Shown here: positions 9,265-19,205 of the stretch, one piece after another | Position numbering within the stretch: position 1 is the first letter of the stretch | How the letters are laid out: each line of letters starts with the position of its first letter | Assembly (NCBI RefSeq): GCF_030817355.1 | Contig: NZ_JAUSZH010000001.1 | Location: 3,156,501-3,220,500 of the forward strand | Reading direction: 5' to 3' | From: Streptomyces sp. V1I1 | GTDB taxonomy: Bacteria > Actinomycetota > Actinomycetes > Streptomycetales > Streptomycetaceae | DNA length: 64,000 bases | Made by a program: the position numbers and the translations under genes | The notes under the pieces: generated by a model | What the model saw: the letters and a program-made list of their open reading frames with translations, nothing else | What the model was told of the DNA's origin: nothing | Databases searched by the model: none

Positions 9265-9645
9265 GTGCCGGCTGGAACGCTGTACCGCGGCCGGGAAGGA
9301 ATGTGGTCCTGGGTGGCTCATCGAGTCACCGGCGTCCTCATCTTCTTCTTCCTGTTCGTACACGTGCTGGACACCGCTCTCGTCCGCGTCTCGCCAGAGG
9401 CGTATGACGATGTCGTTGCCACGTACAAGACGCCGATCGTGGCGCTGCTCGAATACGGCCTGGTGGCCGCGATTCTCTTCCACGCGCTCAACGGCCTGCG
9501 TGTCATCGCCGTGGACTTCTGGTCCAAGGGCCCGCGCTACCAGAAGCAGATGCTCTGGACCGTGATGGCCATCTGGTTCGTGCTGATGCTGGGCGCCCTT
9601 TACCCGGTGCTCGGCCACGCCGTACGTGAACTGTTCGGGAGCTGA
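9265..9645 (+). CDS. sdhC: Succinate dehydrogenase cytochrome b556 subunit
   Basis: 126 aa from GTG 9265, with CGGAGG upstream. This is the first membrane anchor of complex II, carrying haem and the quinone site with SdhD. It has three membrane helices; 'SWVAHRVTGVLIFFFLFVHV' carries the conserved SxxHRxTG and haem-ligand His region, and 'HALNGLRVIAVDFW' follows helix 2. It is the first gene of sdhCDAB, 9 nt before sdhD. The 170 bp upstream contain TACGAT (9172-9177) as a possible -10, without a convincing -35. Confidence 0.95.
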   Translation: MPAGTLYRGREGMWSWVAHRVTGVLIFFFLFVHVLDTALVRVSPEAYDDVVATYKTPIVALLEYGLVAAILFHALNGLRVIAVDFWSKGPRYQKQMLWTVMAIWFVLMLGALYPVLGHAVRELFGS

Positions 9646-9654
9646 CGCCAGACC

Positions 9655-10155
9655 ATGTCTTCGAACAACACAGTTGCTGACACCACGTCCGCCGTCGGCC
9701 CCGTCGAGGGCGGCGAGCCTGTCCTCCGATTCGACACTGACAACCCGGCCCCGTACATCGAGGCGCCGCGCCAACGCACCAGGACGACCCCGAAGGCGAC
9801 CCGCGGCAACTTCGAGATGGCCGCATGGCTCTTCATGCGCCTGTCCGGCGTCGTCCTCGTCGTCCTCGTCATCGGCCACCTGCTGATCCAGCTTGTGCTC
9901 GACGGCGGCGTCTCCAAGATCGGCTTCGCCTTCGTGGCCGGCCGCTGGGCGTCCCCGTTCTGGCAGACCTGGGACCTGCTGATGCTGTGGCTCGCCATGC
10001 TGCACGGCGCCAACGGCCTCCGTACTGTCATCAACGACTACGCGGAGCGCGCCAACACGCGTCTGTGGCTCAAGGGCCTGCTGTACACCGCCACGGTGTT
10101 CACCATCCTTCTGGGCACGCTGGTGATCTTCACCTTCGACCCGAACATCCGCTAA
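9655..10155 (+). CDS. sdhD: Succinate dehydrogenase hydrophobic anchor subunit
   Basis: 166 aa from ATG 9655. This is the second membrane anchor of complex II. A hydrophilic ~50-residue N-terminus precedes three helices; 'FMRLSGVVLVVLVIGHLLI' holds the conserved R-x-SG and His, and 'MLHGANGLRTVINDY' is the family's second signature. It sits between sdhC and sdhA, with 20 nt to sdhA. Confidence 0.95.
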   Translation: MSSNNTVADTTSAVGPVEGGEPVLRFDTDNPAPYIEAPRQRTRTTPKATRGNFEMAAWLFMRLSGVVLVVLVIGHLLIQLVLDGGVSKIGFAFVAGRWASPFWQTWDLLMLWLAMLHGANGLRTVINDYAERANTRLWLKGLLYTATVFTILLGTLVIFTFDPNIR

Positions 10156-10175
10156 AGCCGGGGCTGACGAGACCA

Positions 10176-11929
<1,754 letters not shown>

Positions 11930-11930
<1 letters not shown>

Positions 11931-12688
11931 TGGCTACCCCAACTCTGGACAAGGTCGAGGCGGAGGCTGCCGCCTCCCCGTACATCACGGTCACCTTCCG
12001 GATCCGCCGCTTCAACCCCGAGGTCTCCGACGAGGCCCAGTGGCAGGACTTCCAGATCGAGATCGACCCGAAGGAGCGTGTGCTCGACGGCCTCCACAAG
12101 ATCAAGTGGGACGTCGACGGCTCGCTCACCTTCCGGCGCTCCTGCGCGCACGGCATCTGCGGCTCCGACGCGATGCGGATCAACGGCAAGAACAGGCTCG
12201 CCTGCAAGACGCTGATCAAGGACATCAACCCGGAGAAGCCGATCACGGTCGAGGCCATAAAGGGCCTGACGGTCCTCAAGGACCTGGTCGTGGACATGGA
12301 GCCGTTCTTCCAGGCGTACCGCGATGTGATGCCCTTCCTGATCACGTCCGGCAACGAGCCGACGCGTGAGCGTCTGCAGTCCGCCGAGGACCGCGAGCGC
12401 TTCGACGACACCACCAAGTGCATTCTGTGCGCCGCGTGCACGTCCTCGTGCCCGGTGTTCTGGAACGACGGTCAGTACTTCGGCCCGGCGGCGATCGTCA
12501 ACGCGCACCGCTTCATCTTCGACTCGCGTGACGAGGCCGGGGAGCAGCGCCTGGAGATCCTCAACGACAAGGATGGCGTGTGGCGTTGCCGTACGACGTT
12601 CAACTGCACGGACGCCTGCCCGCGCGGTATCGAGGTCACCAAGGCGATCCAGGAAGTGAAGCGCGCGCTGATCACGCGTCGCTTCTAG
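11930..12688 (+). CDS. sdhB: Succinate dehydrogenase iron-sulfur subunit
   Basis: 252 aa, ATG overlapping the sdhA stop. It carries three iron-sulfur centres: Cys72, Cys77 and Cys92 of 'SCAHGICGSDAMRINGK..C' for the [2Fe-2S] cluster (the fourth position is Asp80, as in many SdhB), and 'CILCAACTSSCPVFW' (about 164-178) with 'CTDACPRGI' (about 226-234) for the other two. It is the last gene of the operon and is followed by a strong terminator. Confidence 0.97.
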
Positions 12689-12710
12689 CGTTTCCGGCTG
12701 ACTCTGTACG

Positions 12711-12746
12711 AGGGCCCCGCTCCCGGGACTTGGGAGGCGGGGCCCT
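12711..12746 (+). terminator. Terminator of sdhCDAB
   Basis: AGGGCCCCGC pairs with GCGGGGCCCT, and an inner TCCC/GGGA extends the stem after a one-base bulge. The hairpin begins 22 bp after the sdhB stop. Confidence 0.85.
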
Positions 12747-12837
12747 TCGCCGTACCGGCTTCGCTTCACCGACCGGGCGATACCTGGCAGGATCGAGCAC
12801 GTCTGACATGACACAGCAGGAAAGCGGGGACGAGATC

Positions 12838-13371
12838 ATGAGCGAGCCGAATCCGTACGCGGACGGGGAGTACAAGTGGGGGCCGACGCAGCCTCCGGGG
12901 ACGCCGGGGTACGGCTACCCCAATCCGGCGCCGGGGTACGGCTATCCGGGCCAGGGCCAGGACTACAGCCAGACCATGCCCGCGGGGGTTCCGGTTCCGA
13001 TGGGTGCGCCCGCTCCGATGGGCGGTGCGCCGCTGGTGTCGATCGGTGACATCACCGTCATGGGCGACTCGATCGTGACGCCGGCCGGCACGCTGCCGCT
13101 GCGGGGATCGGTGTGGAACGCGACCGACATGTCGCGCACCGAGGAGAAGATCCCGACGCACGCCATCGTGCTCGCGATCGTCTTCTTCATCTTCTGTCTG
13201 CTGGGTCTGCTCTTCCTGCTGATGAAGGAGAAGACGACCACGGGCTTCATCCAGGTCACGGTGACCAGTGGCGGCAAGCACCACTCGACGATGATTCCGG
13301 CCCAAGGTCCTCATACCTTCCAGACGGTGATGGGCCAGATCAACTACGCGCGGTCGCTCAGCAGCATGTAA
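12838..13371 (+). CDS. Small membrane protein with Gly/Tyr/Pro-rich N-terminus
   Basis: 177 aa from ATG 12838, preceded by AGGAAAGCGGGG; ATG 12808 in frame is possible but has no ribosome site. Residues 1-60 are a GYGYP-type low-complexity tail. A soluble stretch follows ('LVSIGDITVMGDSIVTPAGT'), then one strong helix at about 105-125 ('AIVLAIVFFIFCLLGLLFLL') and a C-terminal domain 'TTTGFIQVTVTSGGKHHSTM'. This layout is typical of a conserved actinobacterial membrane protein of unknown role. Confidence 0.75.
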   Translation: MSEPNPYADGEYKWGPTQPPGTPGYGYPNPAPGYGYPGQGQDYSQTMPAGVPVPMGAPAPMGGAPLVSIGDITVMGDSIVTPAGTLPLRGSVWNATDMSRTEEKIPTHAIVLAIVFFIFCLLGLLFLLMKEKTTTGFIQVTVTSGGKHHSTMIPAQGPHTFQTVMGQINYARSLSSM

Positions 13372-13426
13372 GGCGTGCTGGGGCCTCGTTCACGCCTCGG
13401 CGGCCGGCGGGCGCGACGGAACATGC

Positions 13427-14782
13427 TCAGCCCAGGCGCGACGCGTAGGCGGCATGCTCGGGCAGAAGGAGGACGCCGAAGCGGCGGTGCAGGGCGAGTA
13501 CATCGCGTAGGTCGTCCTCATCGAGCTCGTATCCGGCGTGCGATCCGACCTGGAACTCGGCCGTGCAGCACGGCACCTGGCTGCCCAGGACCGTGCCGGT
13601 TGCTCCGAAGGCGCCGACCGGGTAGGCGATGCCGTCCGGGCCGTACACCCGGGCGCCGTGCTCGTCGGTCCGGGTGGCGGACAGGTCGACGAAGTGGACG
13701 TCGACCTGGCGGCCGAAGTCGTCGACGAGGACGAAGTTGTGGGGGCCGTCGTCCCGGAAGAGCCGGAAGCCCGCGTCCCGCATGGTCCGCCGGTAGCGGT
13801 CGGCATCCTCGGAACGTACGGCGATGTCGAGATCGTTGTGTGCCCGGATCTGCTCACCGAGCAGCGCGTCGACGCCCCAGCCGCCGTCCAGCCAGACCTC
13901 GATACCGGCCCCGTCGAGGAGGTCCAGGAGGTCGAGCACGTCCTGGCCGCGCAGGTCGGCGCGGCCGCCCAGATGCTCGGCGAGGAAGCCGCGGAGCAGC
14001 GCGGTGGTCTCGTCGGGCCGCTCCAGCGAGGGCAGATGACCGGCCCAGTCCAGTTCGATGTGACGGGCGCCGGGGAGCAGTTGCGGCAGCCGGGCGGCGA
14101 TCCGACGGAAGTCGGCGACGTCGTGCGCACCGCCGACGGCGAGGCAGGGCGCCTCGATCGTTCCGAGGACGGGCTCCGTGGCGGGCGCGGGCGCGGGTGA
14201 TACCGGCCCTTCGTCGGACGCCTCGGACGCCCTCGCTTGCGCCGCCTCGTCCGCCGCCTCGTCCGCCGCCAGCTGGATCTCGAACGCATGGCGCTGCATC
14301 ATCCGCACCTTCTCGCGGACCCGCTCGTCGGCCTGCGGGCCCAGCCAGGTGTCCAGGTTGAGTTCGACGGCGGCCGACACGTCACCGACGTCGAGGAACG
14401 CATCCTCGCGCGCACCGAAAGCCCGCAGCTCCGGGCTCGGTTCATGGCCCGGCATGCCCGGGCAGAGCAGCGCCAGCGCCGTCACCCTGTCCGGCCTGCG
14501 GGCCGCGGCCTCCAGTGCGACGCGCCCGCCGAAGGAGGAGGCGACCAGGGCCACCCGTTGGATGCCGAGCTCGTCCAGCAGCTCCAGTACGTCCTCCGCG
14601 TCGCTGTACTCACCCGCGTCCGCCGGCGTCTGCCCATGCCCCCGGAAGTCGCAGCGCACCACTCGGTATCCGGCATCCGCCAGCGCCTGCCACTGCGCGT
14701 CCCACATCCGCCGGTCGCACACCGACGAGTGCAGCAGCACCACCGCGGGCCCCTGACCGGCCATGTCGTAAGAGAGCGTCAT
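13427..14782 (-). CDS. Alpha/beta hydrolase fused to a LnuA/ANT(2'')-like nucleotidyltransferase
   Basis: 451 aa from ATG 14782; in-frame GTG 14830, with GGAGG just before it, is an alternative start. Residues 1 to ~275 are an alpha/beta hydrolase: nucleophile elbow 'VALVASSFGGRVALEA', acid in 'VGGAHDVADF', His in 'ELDWAGHLPSLERPD', and a lid with an Ala/Glu linker. Residues ~285-451 look like a small nucleotidyltransferase of the lincosamide/aminoglycoside type: 'VWLDGGWGVDALLGEQ', then 'HNDLDIAV' with the metal-binding Asp pair, and 'RQVDVHFVDL' for the third Asp. There is no stop or frameshift between the halves. The fusion suggests a two-step modification of one substrate, but neither substrate is known. 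It is divergent from a TetR-linked cluster. Confidence 0.85.
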   Translation of the reverse strand: MTLSYDMAGQGPAVVLLHSSVCDRRMWDAQWQALADAGYRVVRCDFRGHGQTPADAGEYSDAEDVLELLDELGIQRVALVASSFGGRVALEAAARRPDRVTALALLCPGMPGHEPSPELRAFGAREDAFLDVGDVSAAVELNLDTWLGPQADERVREKVRMMQRHAFEIQLAADEAADEAAQARASEASDEGPVSPAPAPATEPVLGTIEAPCLAVGGAHDVADFRRIAARLPQLLPGARHIELDWAGHLPSLERPDETTALLRGFLAEHLGGRADLRGQDVLDLLDLLDGAGIEVWLDGGWGVDALLGEQIRAHNDLDIAVRSEDADRYRRTMRDAGFRLFRDDGPHNFVLVDDFGRQVDVHFVDLSATRTDEHGARVYGPDGIAYPVGAFGATGTVLGSQVPCCTAEFQVGSHAGYELDEDDLRDVLALHRRFGVLLLPEHAAYASRLG

Positions 14783-14846
14783 CCGGCCGAGGTTAGAGCC
14801 CGCACGCGAGCCACGCCCCTCGTTTTCCACCCACCCTCCATCCCGC

Positions 14847-14875
14847 TTGAACATGTTCAAAAGTAGGTCTACAGT
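14847..14875 (+). promoter_or_regulatory. Promoter whose -35 lies in an operator palindrome
   Basis: TTGAAC (14847-14852), a 17-nt spacer and TACAGT (14870-14875) form a good vegetative promoter for the gene at 14918. The -35 is the first half of the perfect 14-bp palindrome TTGAACATGTTCAA (14847-14860), so a protein bound there would block polymerase. Confidence 0.65.
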
Positions 14876-14890
14876 CCATGACACCAGCTT

Positions 14891-14904
14891 TTGAACGCGT
14901 TCAA
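14891..14904. promoter_or_regulatory. Second operator palindrome, same consensus
   Basis: TTGAACGCGTTCAA is a perfect 14-bp palindrome, centred 44 bp (about four helical turns) from the one at 14847-14860. It lies about 10 nt after the predicted transcription start and abuts the ribosome site of the gene at 14918. Shared consensus: TTGAAC-NN-GTTCAA. The TetR gene three genes downstream is the likely binder; that link is inference. Confidence 0.7.
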
Positions 14905-14917
14905 GGGAGGGTGGGGG

Positions 14918-15361
14918 ATGGACCTCACTGTTGTTGCGTATGTCGTCTACCTGCTGATCAGCGTGGCGCTCACCATCTGGGTGGCGCGGACTCTGAGCCG
15001 CAACGGGCGCATCTTCATCGCCAGCGTCCTGCAGGGGGACGAGAAGCTGGCCGACGCCGTCAACCACCTGCTGGTGGTCGGCTTCTACCTCGTGAACCTC
15101 GGCTTCGTCGCCCTCTACCTCAAGGCGGCGGATTCGGTCGAGGACGCCCGCGGACTCTTCGAGGCCCTCTCGGTCAAGCTCGGCGTCGTGCTCCTCGTCC
15201 TCGGCGTCATGCACCTCGGCAATGTCTGGGTCCTCAACAAGATCCGCCGGCGCGGAGTGATGGAGCGCGAGCAGGTGCCGCCGGTCGGGCCGCAGGGCTG
15301 GACGAACCAGGCGACCCAGGGCCCGTGGGACGCACCCACCCCCGGTCCCGCCGGAGCGTGA
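14918..15361 (+). CDS. Integral membrane protein in TetR-controlled cluster
   Basis: 147 aa from ATG 14918, with GGGAGG 8 nt before it. It has three to four membrane helices ('VAYVVYLLISVALTIWVA', 'HLLVVGFYLVNLGFVALYL', 'LGVVLLVLGVMHLGNVWVL') and a short Pro/Gly cytoplasmic tail. No family name is certain. It starts a three-gene run with a DCC-type oxidoreductase (5 nt later) and a TetR regulator, downstream of two identical-consensus palindromes. Confidence 0.8.
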   Translation: MDLTVVAYVVYLLISVALTIWVARTLSRNGRIFIASVLQGDEKLADAVNHLLVVGFYLVNLGFVALYLKAADSVEDARGLFEALSVKLGVVLLVLGVMHLGNVWVLNKIRRRGVMEREQVPPVGPQGWTNQATQGPWDAPTPGPAGA

Positions 15362-15366
15362 GCGCG

Positions 15367-15774
15367 ATGGGCACCCCGGTCCGGAGACTGACCGTCCTGT
15401 ACGACGCCCAGTGCTCCCTCTGCGTCCACCTGCGCAGCTGGCTGCTGCGGCAGAAGCAGCTCGTACCGCTGGACCTGGTGCCCGCAGGATCGGTCGAGGC
15501 GCGGCGCAGATACCCGCGCCTCGACCACGCCACGACCCTGCGGGAGATCACCGTCATCGGCGACAGGGGCCAGATCTATACCGGGCCCGCCGCCTGGATC
15601 GTCTGCCTCTGGGCCCTGGCCGAGTACCGGCCCAAGGCCCACTGGCTCGCCACCCCGGCCGGACTGCCGTTCGTACGGGTGACGATGCTCGCGGCGGCCA
15701 GGTACCGCGAGGCGACCGCGGGTGGAGGGGCCATCGGTACGCCCTGCCACGACCAGTGTTCCGTCCCCGGTTAG
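15367..15774 (+). CDS. DCC-family (DUF393) thiol-disulfide oxidoreductase-like protein
   Basis: 135 aa from ATG 15367; GGAG lies 10 nt upstream. GTG 15358, overlapping the previous stop, is an alternative. 'LTVLYDAQCSLCVHLRSW' is the DxxCxxC motif of the DCC/DUF393 family, a thioredoxin-like fold. 'ITVIGDRGQIYTGPAAWIVC' and a late 'PCHDQC' agree. Substrate unknown. The coupling to the upstream membrane gene suggests a joint envelope or redox task. Confidence 0.8.
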   Translation: MGTPVRRLTVLYDAQCSLCVHLRSWLLRQKQLVPLDLVPAGSVEARRRYPRLDHATTLREITVIGDRGQIYTGPAAWIVCLWALAEYRPKAHWLATPAGLPFVRVTMLAAARYREATAGGGAIGTPCHDQCSVPG

Positions 15775-15785
15775 GCTCGGACACC

Positions 15786-16487
15786 GTGACAGAAGTAAAG
15801 GCCCCCAAGAGCGAGCAGACCCGCACGCTCATCCTCGAGACCGCGCTCCGGCTCTTCCAGGAGCGCGGTTACGACAAGACGACGATGCGGGCCATCGCCA
15901 AGGAGGCGGGGGTCTCGGTAGGGAACGCGTACTACTACTTCTCCTCCAAGGAACACCTCGTCCAGGGCTTCTACGACCGGATCGCCGCCGAGCACCAGGA
16001 GGCGGTCCGGCCCTTGCTGGACCGGGAGACCGATCTGGAGGCCCGGCTCGCCGGGGTGATGACGGTGTGGCTGGACATCGCGGCGCCGTACCACGAGTTC
16101 GCGGCCCAGTTCTTCAAGAACGCGGCCGACCCGGAGAGCCCGCTCAGCCCCTTCTCCCCCGAGTCGGAACACGCCCGCGAGGCTGCCATCGCCGTCCACC
16201 GGGAAGTCCTGGCAGGCGCCAAGGCGAAGGTGCCGGAAGAACTGGCCGACGTTCTGCCCGAGTTGATGTGGCTGTCCCAGATGGGACTCGTCCTGTTCTG
16301 GGTCTTCGACCGATCAGAGGGCCGTGAGCGCAGCAGGCGCCTGGCCGAACGCGGGGCGCGGCTCACCACGCGCGGTATCGCGCTCGCCCGCTTCCGGGTG
16401 CTGCGGCCGCTCGTACGCGATGTGCACGAGCTGTTCACGGACTTCCTGCCGGGGATGGCGGAGACGGTCGCCGCCCGCAAGAAGTAG
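15786..16487 (+). CDS. TetR-family transcriptional regulator
   Basis: 233 aa from GTG 15786. The N-terminal helix-turn-helix is clear: 'LILETALRLFQERGYDKTTM', 'IAKEAGVSVGNAYYYFSSKE'. The ligand domain (about 80-230) contains 'YHEFAAQFFKNAADPESPLS'. It closes the 14918-16487 cluster and most likely controls it by binding the two TTGAAC-NN-GTTCAA palindromes at 14847 and 14891. Two hairpins follow its stop. Confidence 0.9.
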   Translation: MTEVKAPKSEQTRTLILETALRLFQERGYDKTTMRAIAKEAGVSVGNAYYYFSSKEHLVQGFYDRIAAEHQEAVRPLLDRETDLEARLAGVMTVWLDIAAPYHEFAAQFFKNAADPESPLSPFSPESEHAREAAIAVHREVLAGAKAKVPEELADVLPELMWLSQMGLVLFWVFDRSEGRERSRRLAERGARLTTRGIALARFRVLRPLVRDVHELFTDFLPGMAETVAARKK

Positions 16488-16512
16488 CCCGGAACCGCGG
16501 AATGCGGAATGC

Positions 16513-16534
16513 GGAATTCGGAATGCCGAATTCC
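16513..16534. repeat. Palindrome inside GGAATGC micro-repeats
   Basis: GGAATTCGG-AATG-CCGAATTCC forms a 9-bp stem. The flanks hold further copies of GCGGAAT. It lies between the TetR gene and the terminator and could be the first of two stacked hairpins. Confidence 0.6.
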
Positions 16535-16547
16535 GAATGCGGAACGA

Positions 16548-16577
16548 CGAACACCCCGGCCGCAGCCGGGGTGTTCG
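16548..16577. terminator. Bidirectional terminator between tetR and MMPL gene
   Basis: CGAACACCCCGGC pairs perfectly with GCCGGGGTGTTCG around a CGCA loop. It lies 60 bp after the TetR stop and 13 bp from the stop of the convergent MMPL gene, so it serves both. Confidence 0.85.
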
Positions 16578-16589
16578 TGGATCTGGCGG

Positions 16590-19055
16590 TCAGCGGCTGA
16601 CACCCACGTCCGAGAGCACCACATCGTGGACCAGCGAATCGCCGCCGATCATGATGTGCCCGGCCCAGGGTTCATGGACACCCGCCGTCACGGCCAGCAG
16701 ATACGCCCCGCCGGCCGGCGCGGACAGGATGTACGAGCCGTCGGCCAGCGACTCCACCCGGTCGACCTGGCGGCCGCCCGGCGAGACGAGGGTGAGGATC
16801 GCGTCCCCGACCGGCTCGCCCTGCGGCGTACGGACGAATCCGTGGACGACGGACCCTCCGATGCCCGCCGGCACCCCGGAGCGCGGCGCGGGAACAGAGC
16901 CGGAGGCGGCAGACCCTGCCGGCTCCGGCACGTCCTCCCGCGGCTCCACCGCCAGATGCGGCAGCCGCTTCTCAAGACCCGCGGGCAGCCACCAGTTGGA
17001 CTTCCCCAGCAGATGCATAGCCGCCGGCACCAGCGCCGTACGCAGGATGAACGCGTCCAGCGCCACCGCCGCCGCAAGCCCGATGCCCGCCATCGCGCCC
17101 TCCATGTCGCCGCTCAGCACAAAGGCGCTGAAGACGCAGATCATGATCAGGGCGGCGCAGTTGATGACCCGGCTGGTCTCGGCGAGGCCGACCCGGACGG
17201 CCCGCGCGTTGTCCTTCGTGTGCACCCACTCCTCGTGCATCCGGCTGACCAGGAAGACCTGGTAGTCCATCGAGAGCCCGAAGAGCAGGGACAACATGAT
17301 GACCGGCAGGAACGCCGTGATCGGGCCCTCCTTGCCGAGGCCCAGTGCCTCCGCTCCCCAGCCCCACTGGAAGATCGCGACCAGTACGCCGAAGGAGGCC
17401 GCGGCCGCGATCAGGTTCATCAGGGCGGCGGTCAGCGGGACGACGAGCGAGCGGAACGCGATCAGCAGCAACAGGAAGCCCAGCGCGATGATCGTCCCGA
17501 CGAAGTACGGCAACCGGTCGCCCGTCACCTCCGCGAAGTCCTTGAAGATCGCGGTCACTCCGCCGACATGGACCTCCTCGCCCGACTGCGGGATGACTTC
17601 GCCGCGCAGAATGTCGATCAGCTGGTCCGTCTCCTCGGACTGCGGCGATGTCGTCGGGACGACCTGGATCACCGTGACGCCGGAGTCCGGCGACGAGGGC
17701 AGCGCGACGGCCTGGGCGACACCCTCCGTGGCGCGCACTGTGCTCACCAGCGCCTGGACGGCCGCCGGTTCCGCGTCCCGCGCGACCAGTTGCAGCGGCC
17801 CGTTGAAGCCGGGCCCGAAGCCCTCGGCGAGCAGGTCGTACGCCTGCCGGGTGGTGGTGTCCTCCTTGTGGTTGCCCTGGTCGGTCGCGCCGAGCCGCAG
17901 TGAGAGCACGGGGATCGCCAGCGCGGCCATCACCACGACCGCGACCAGCGCGATCGACTTGGGCCGCTTCTGCACGGTCGCGGACCAGCGGGCGGCGGCG
18001 CCGCTCGACTCCGCCGTATCAGGGCCATCGGCGGCAAGCCTGCGGCGCTGGCGACGGCTCAGCACCCGTGGGCCGAGGACGCCGAGGAGCGCGGGCAGCA
18101 GGGTGGTCGCGGCCAGCACGCTCAGTACGACCGTCAGCGAGGTGGCGATCACCACGCCGTCGAGGAAACGCATGTTCATCACGAGCATGCCGGCGAGCGC
18201 GATGCACACCGTGCCGCCCGCGAACAGCACCGCGCGCCCCGAAGTGTTCAGCGCGGTGACCGCGGCGTCCTCGGGCGCCATGCCCCGCAGAATGCCCTTG
18301 CGGTGCCGCGTGACGATGAACAGCGCATAGTCGATGCCGACGCCGAGGCCGATCAACGAGCCGAGCAGCGGCGCCACTTCGGGCACATCCGTCGCATGGC
18401 TGAGCAGCATGGTCGACAGCATTCCGGTGCCGACGCCGAAGATGGCCACCACCAGCGGCAGCACCATCGCGAACAGCGAGCCGAAGGCCAGGAACAGGAC
18501 GACCGCGGCGGCCGCGATGCCGACCAGTTCGGCCGTGCCGGCCGGCGGCTCCTGGATACGGGAGATCGCCTGCCCGCCGAGCTCGACCTGCAGACCCGTC
18601 CGCTCCGCGTCCTGCGCGGTGTCGACGACGTCCTGGACCAGCTCCTTCGGCACGGCGTTGGCCTGCTCGGCGAAGGTGACCTGGGCGTAGGCGATCCGCC
18701 CGTCCTTGCTGATCTGCGTCGCGCCTGCCTGCGAGTACGGGCTCGCGACCTCGCCGACCCCCTTCATGCCCGCGATCTCCTTGAGCGCGGGCTCCACCCG
18801 CTCCCGTACCGCCGTGTCGCGCACGGATCCCTCGGAGACCCGCCACACCACCGTGTCGGTGTCGCCGGAGCGCTCCGGGAACGCCTTGACCATCAAGTCG
18901 TACGCATGTGTGGAGTCGGTGTCCGGAAGGCTGAAGCTGTTGGAGTAGTTGGTGCCTGCCGCGCTGCCCGCGGCCCCCAGACCGAACAGCGCCCCCACCC
19001 ACAGCACCAGGACCACCAGCCGGTGCCGATAGCACCAGCCTGCCAATGCCGCCAC
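16590..19055 (-). CDS. MMPL/RND-family transporter with C-terminal carboxypeptidase-regulatory-like domain
   Basis: 821 aa from GTG 19055, with AGGGG upstream. Residues 1 to ~720 are a full MMPL transporter: helix 1 'RLVVLVLWVGALFGLGAAGS', a large extracytoplasmic loop, helices 2-6 with 'GSLIGLGVGIDYALFIVTRH' (the GxxxDY proton-relay motif), a second loop and helices 7-12 with 'LLFGLSMDYQVFLVSRMHEE'. The last ~85 residues ('HGFVRTPQGEPVGDAILTLV', 'ADGSYILSAPAGGAYLL') form a transthyretin/carboxypeptidase-regulatory-like beta-sandwich, which I do not associate with ordinary MMPL proteins. Cargo unknown; lipids or antibiotics are usual for the family. Confidence 0.9.
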   Translation of the reverse strand: MAALAGWCYRHRLVVLVLWVGALFGLGAAGSAAGTNYSNSFSLPDTDSTHAYDLMVKAFPERSGDTDTVVWRVSEGSVRDTAVRERVEPALKEIAGMKGVGEVASPYSQAGATQISKDGRIAYAQVTFAEQANAVPKELVQDVVDTAQDAERTGLQVELGGQAISRIQEPPAGTAELVGIAAAAVVLFLAFGSLFAMVLPLVVAIFGVGTGMLSTMLLSHATDVPEVAPLLGSLIGLGVGIDYALFIVTRHRKGILRGMAPEDAAVTALNTSGRAVLFAGGTVCIALAGMLVMNMRFLDGVVIATSLTVVLSVLAATTLLPALLGVLGPRVLSRRQRRRLAADGPDTAESSGAAARWSATVQKRPKSIALVAVVVMAALAIPVLSLRLGATDQGNHKEDTTTRQAYDLLAEGFGPGFNGPLQLVARDAEPAAVQALVSTVRATEGVAQAVALPSSPDSGVTVIQVVPTTSPQSEETDQLIDILRGEVIPQSGEEVHVGGVTAIFKDFAEVTGDRLPYFVGTIIALGFLLLLIAFRSLVVPLTAALMNLIAAAASFGVLVAIFQWGWGAEALGLGKEGPITAFLPVIMLSLLFGLSMDYQVFLVSRMHEEWVHTKDNARAVRVGLAETSRVINCAALIMICVFSAFVLSGDMEGAMAGIGLAAAVALDAFILRTALVPAAMHLLGKSNWWLPAGLEKRLPHLAVEPREDVPEPAGSAASGSVPAPRSGVPAGIGGSVVHGFVRTPQGEPVGDAILTLVSPGGRQVDRVESLADGSYILSAPAGGAYLLAVTAGVHEPWAGHIMIGGDSLVHDVVLSDVGVSR

Positions 19056-19205
19056 GATTCCTGCCCCTTCGTCGATCCGTCTCCCCCGGGCCGGTCTCCA
19101 GAATCGGCCGTGGAAACGGTCCGTGGCGTGACGCGGCCATGACTCTCAAGGAACTCCAAGACAGTGACCCGCCCCGCGCACCGGGAACACGCCGATACTG
19201 AGGGC

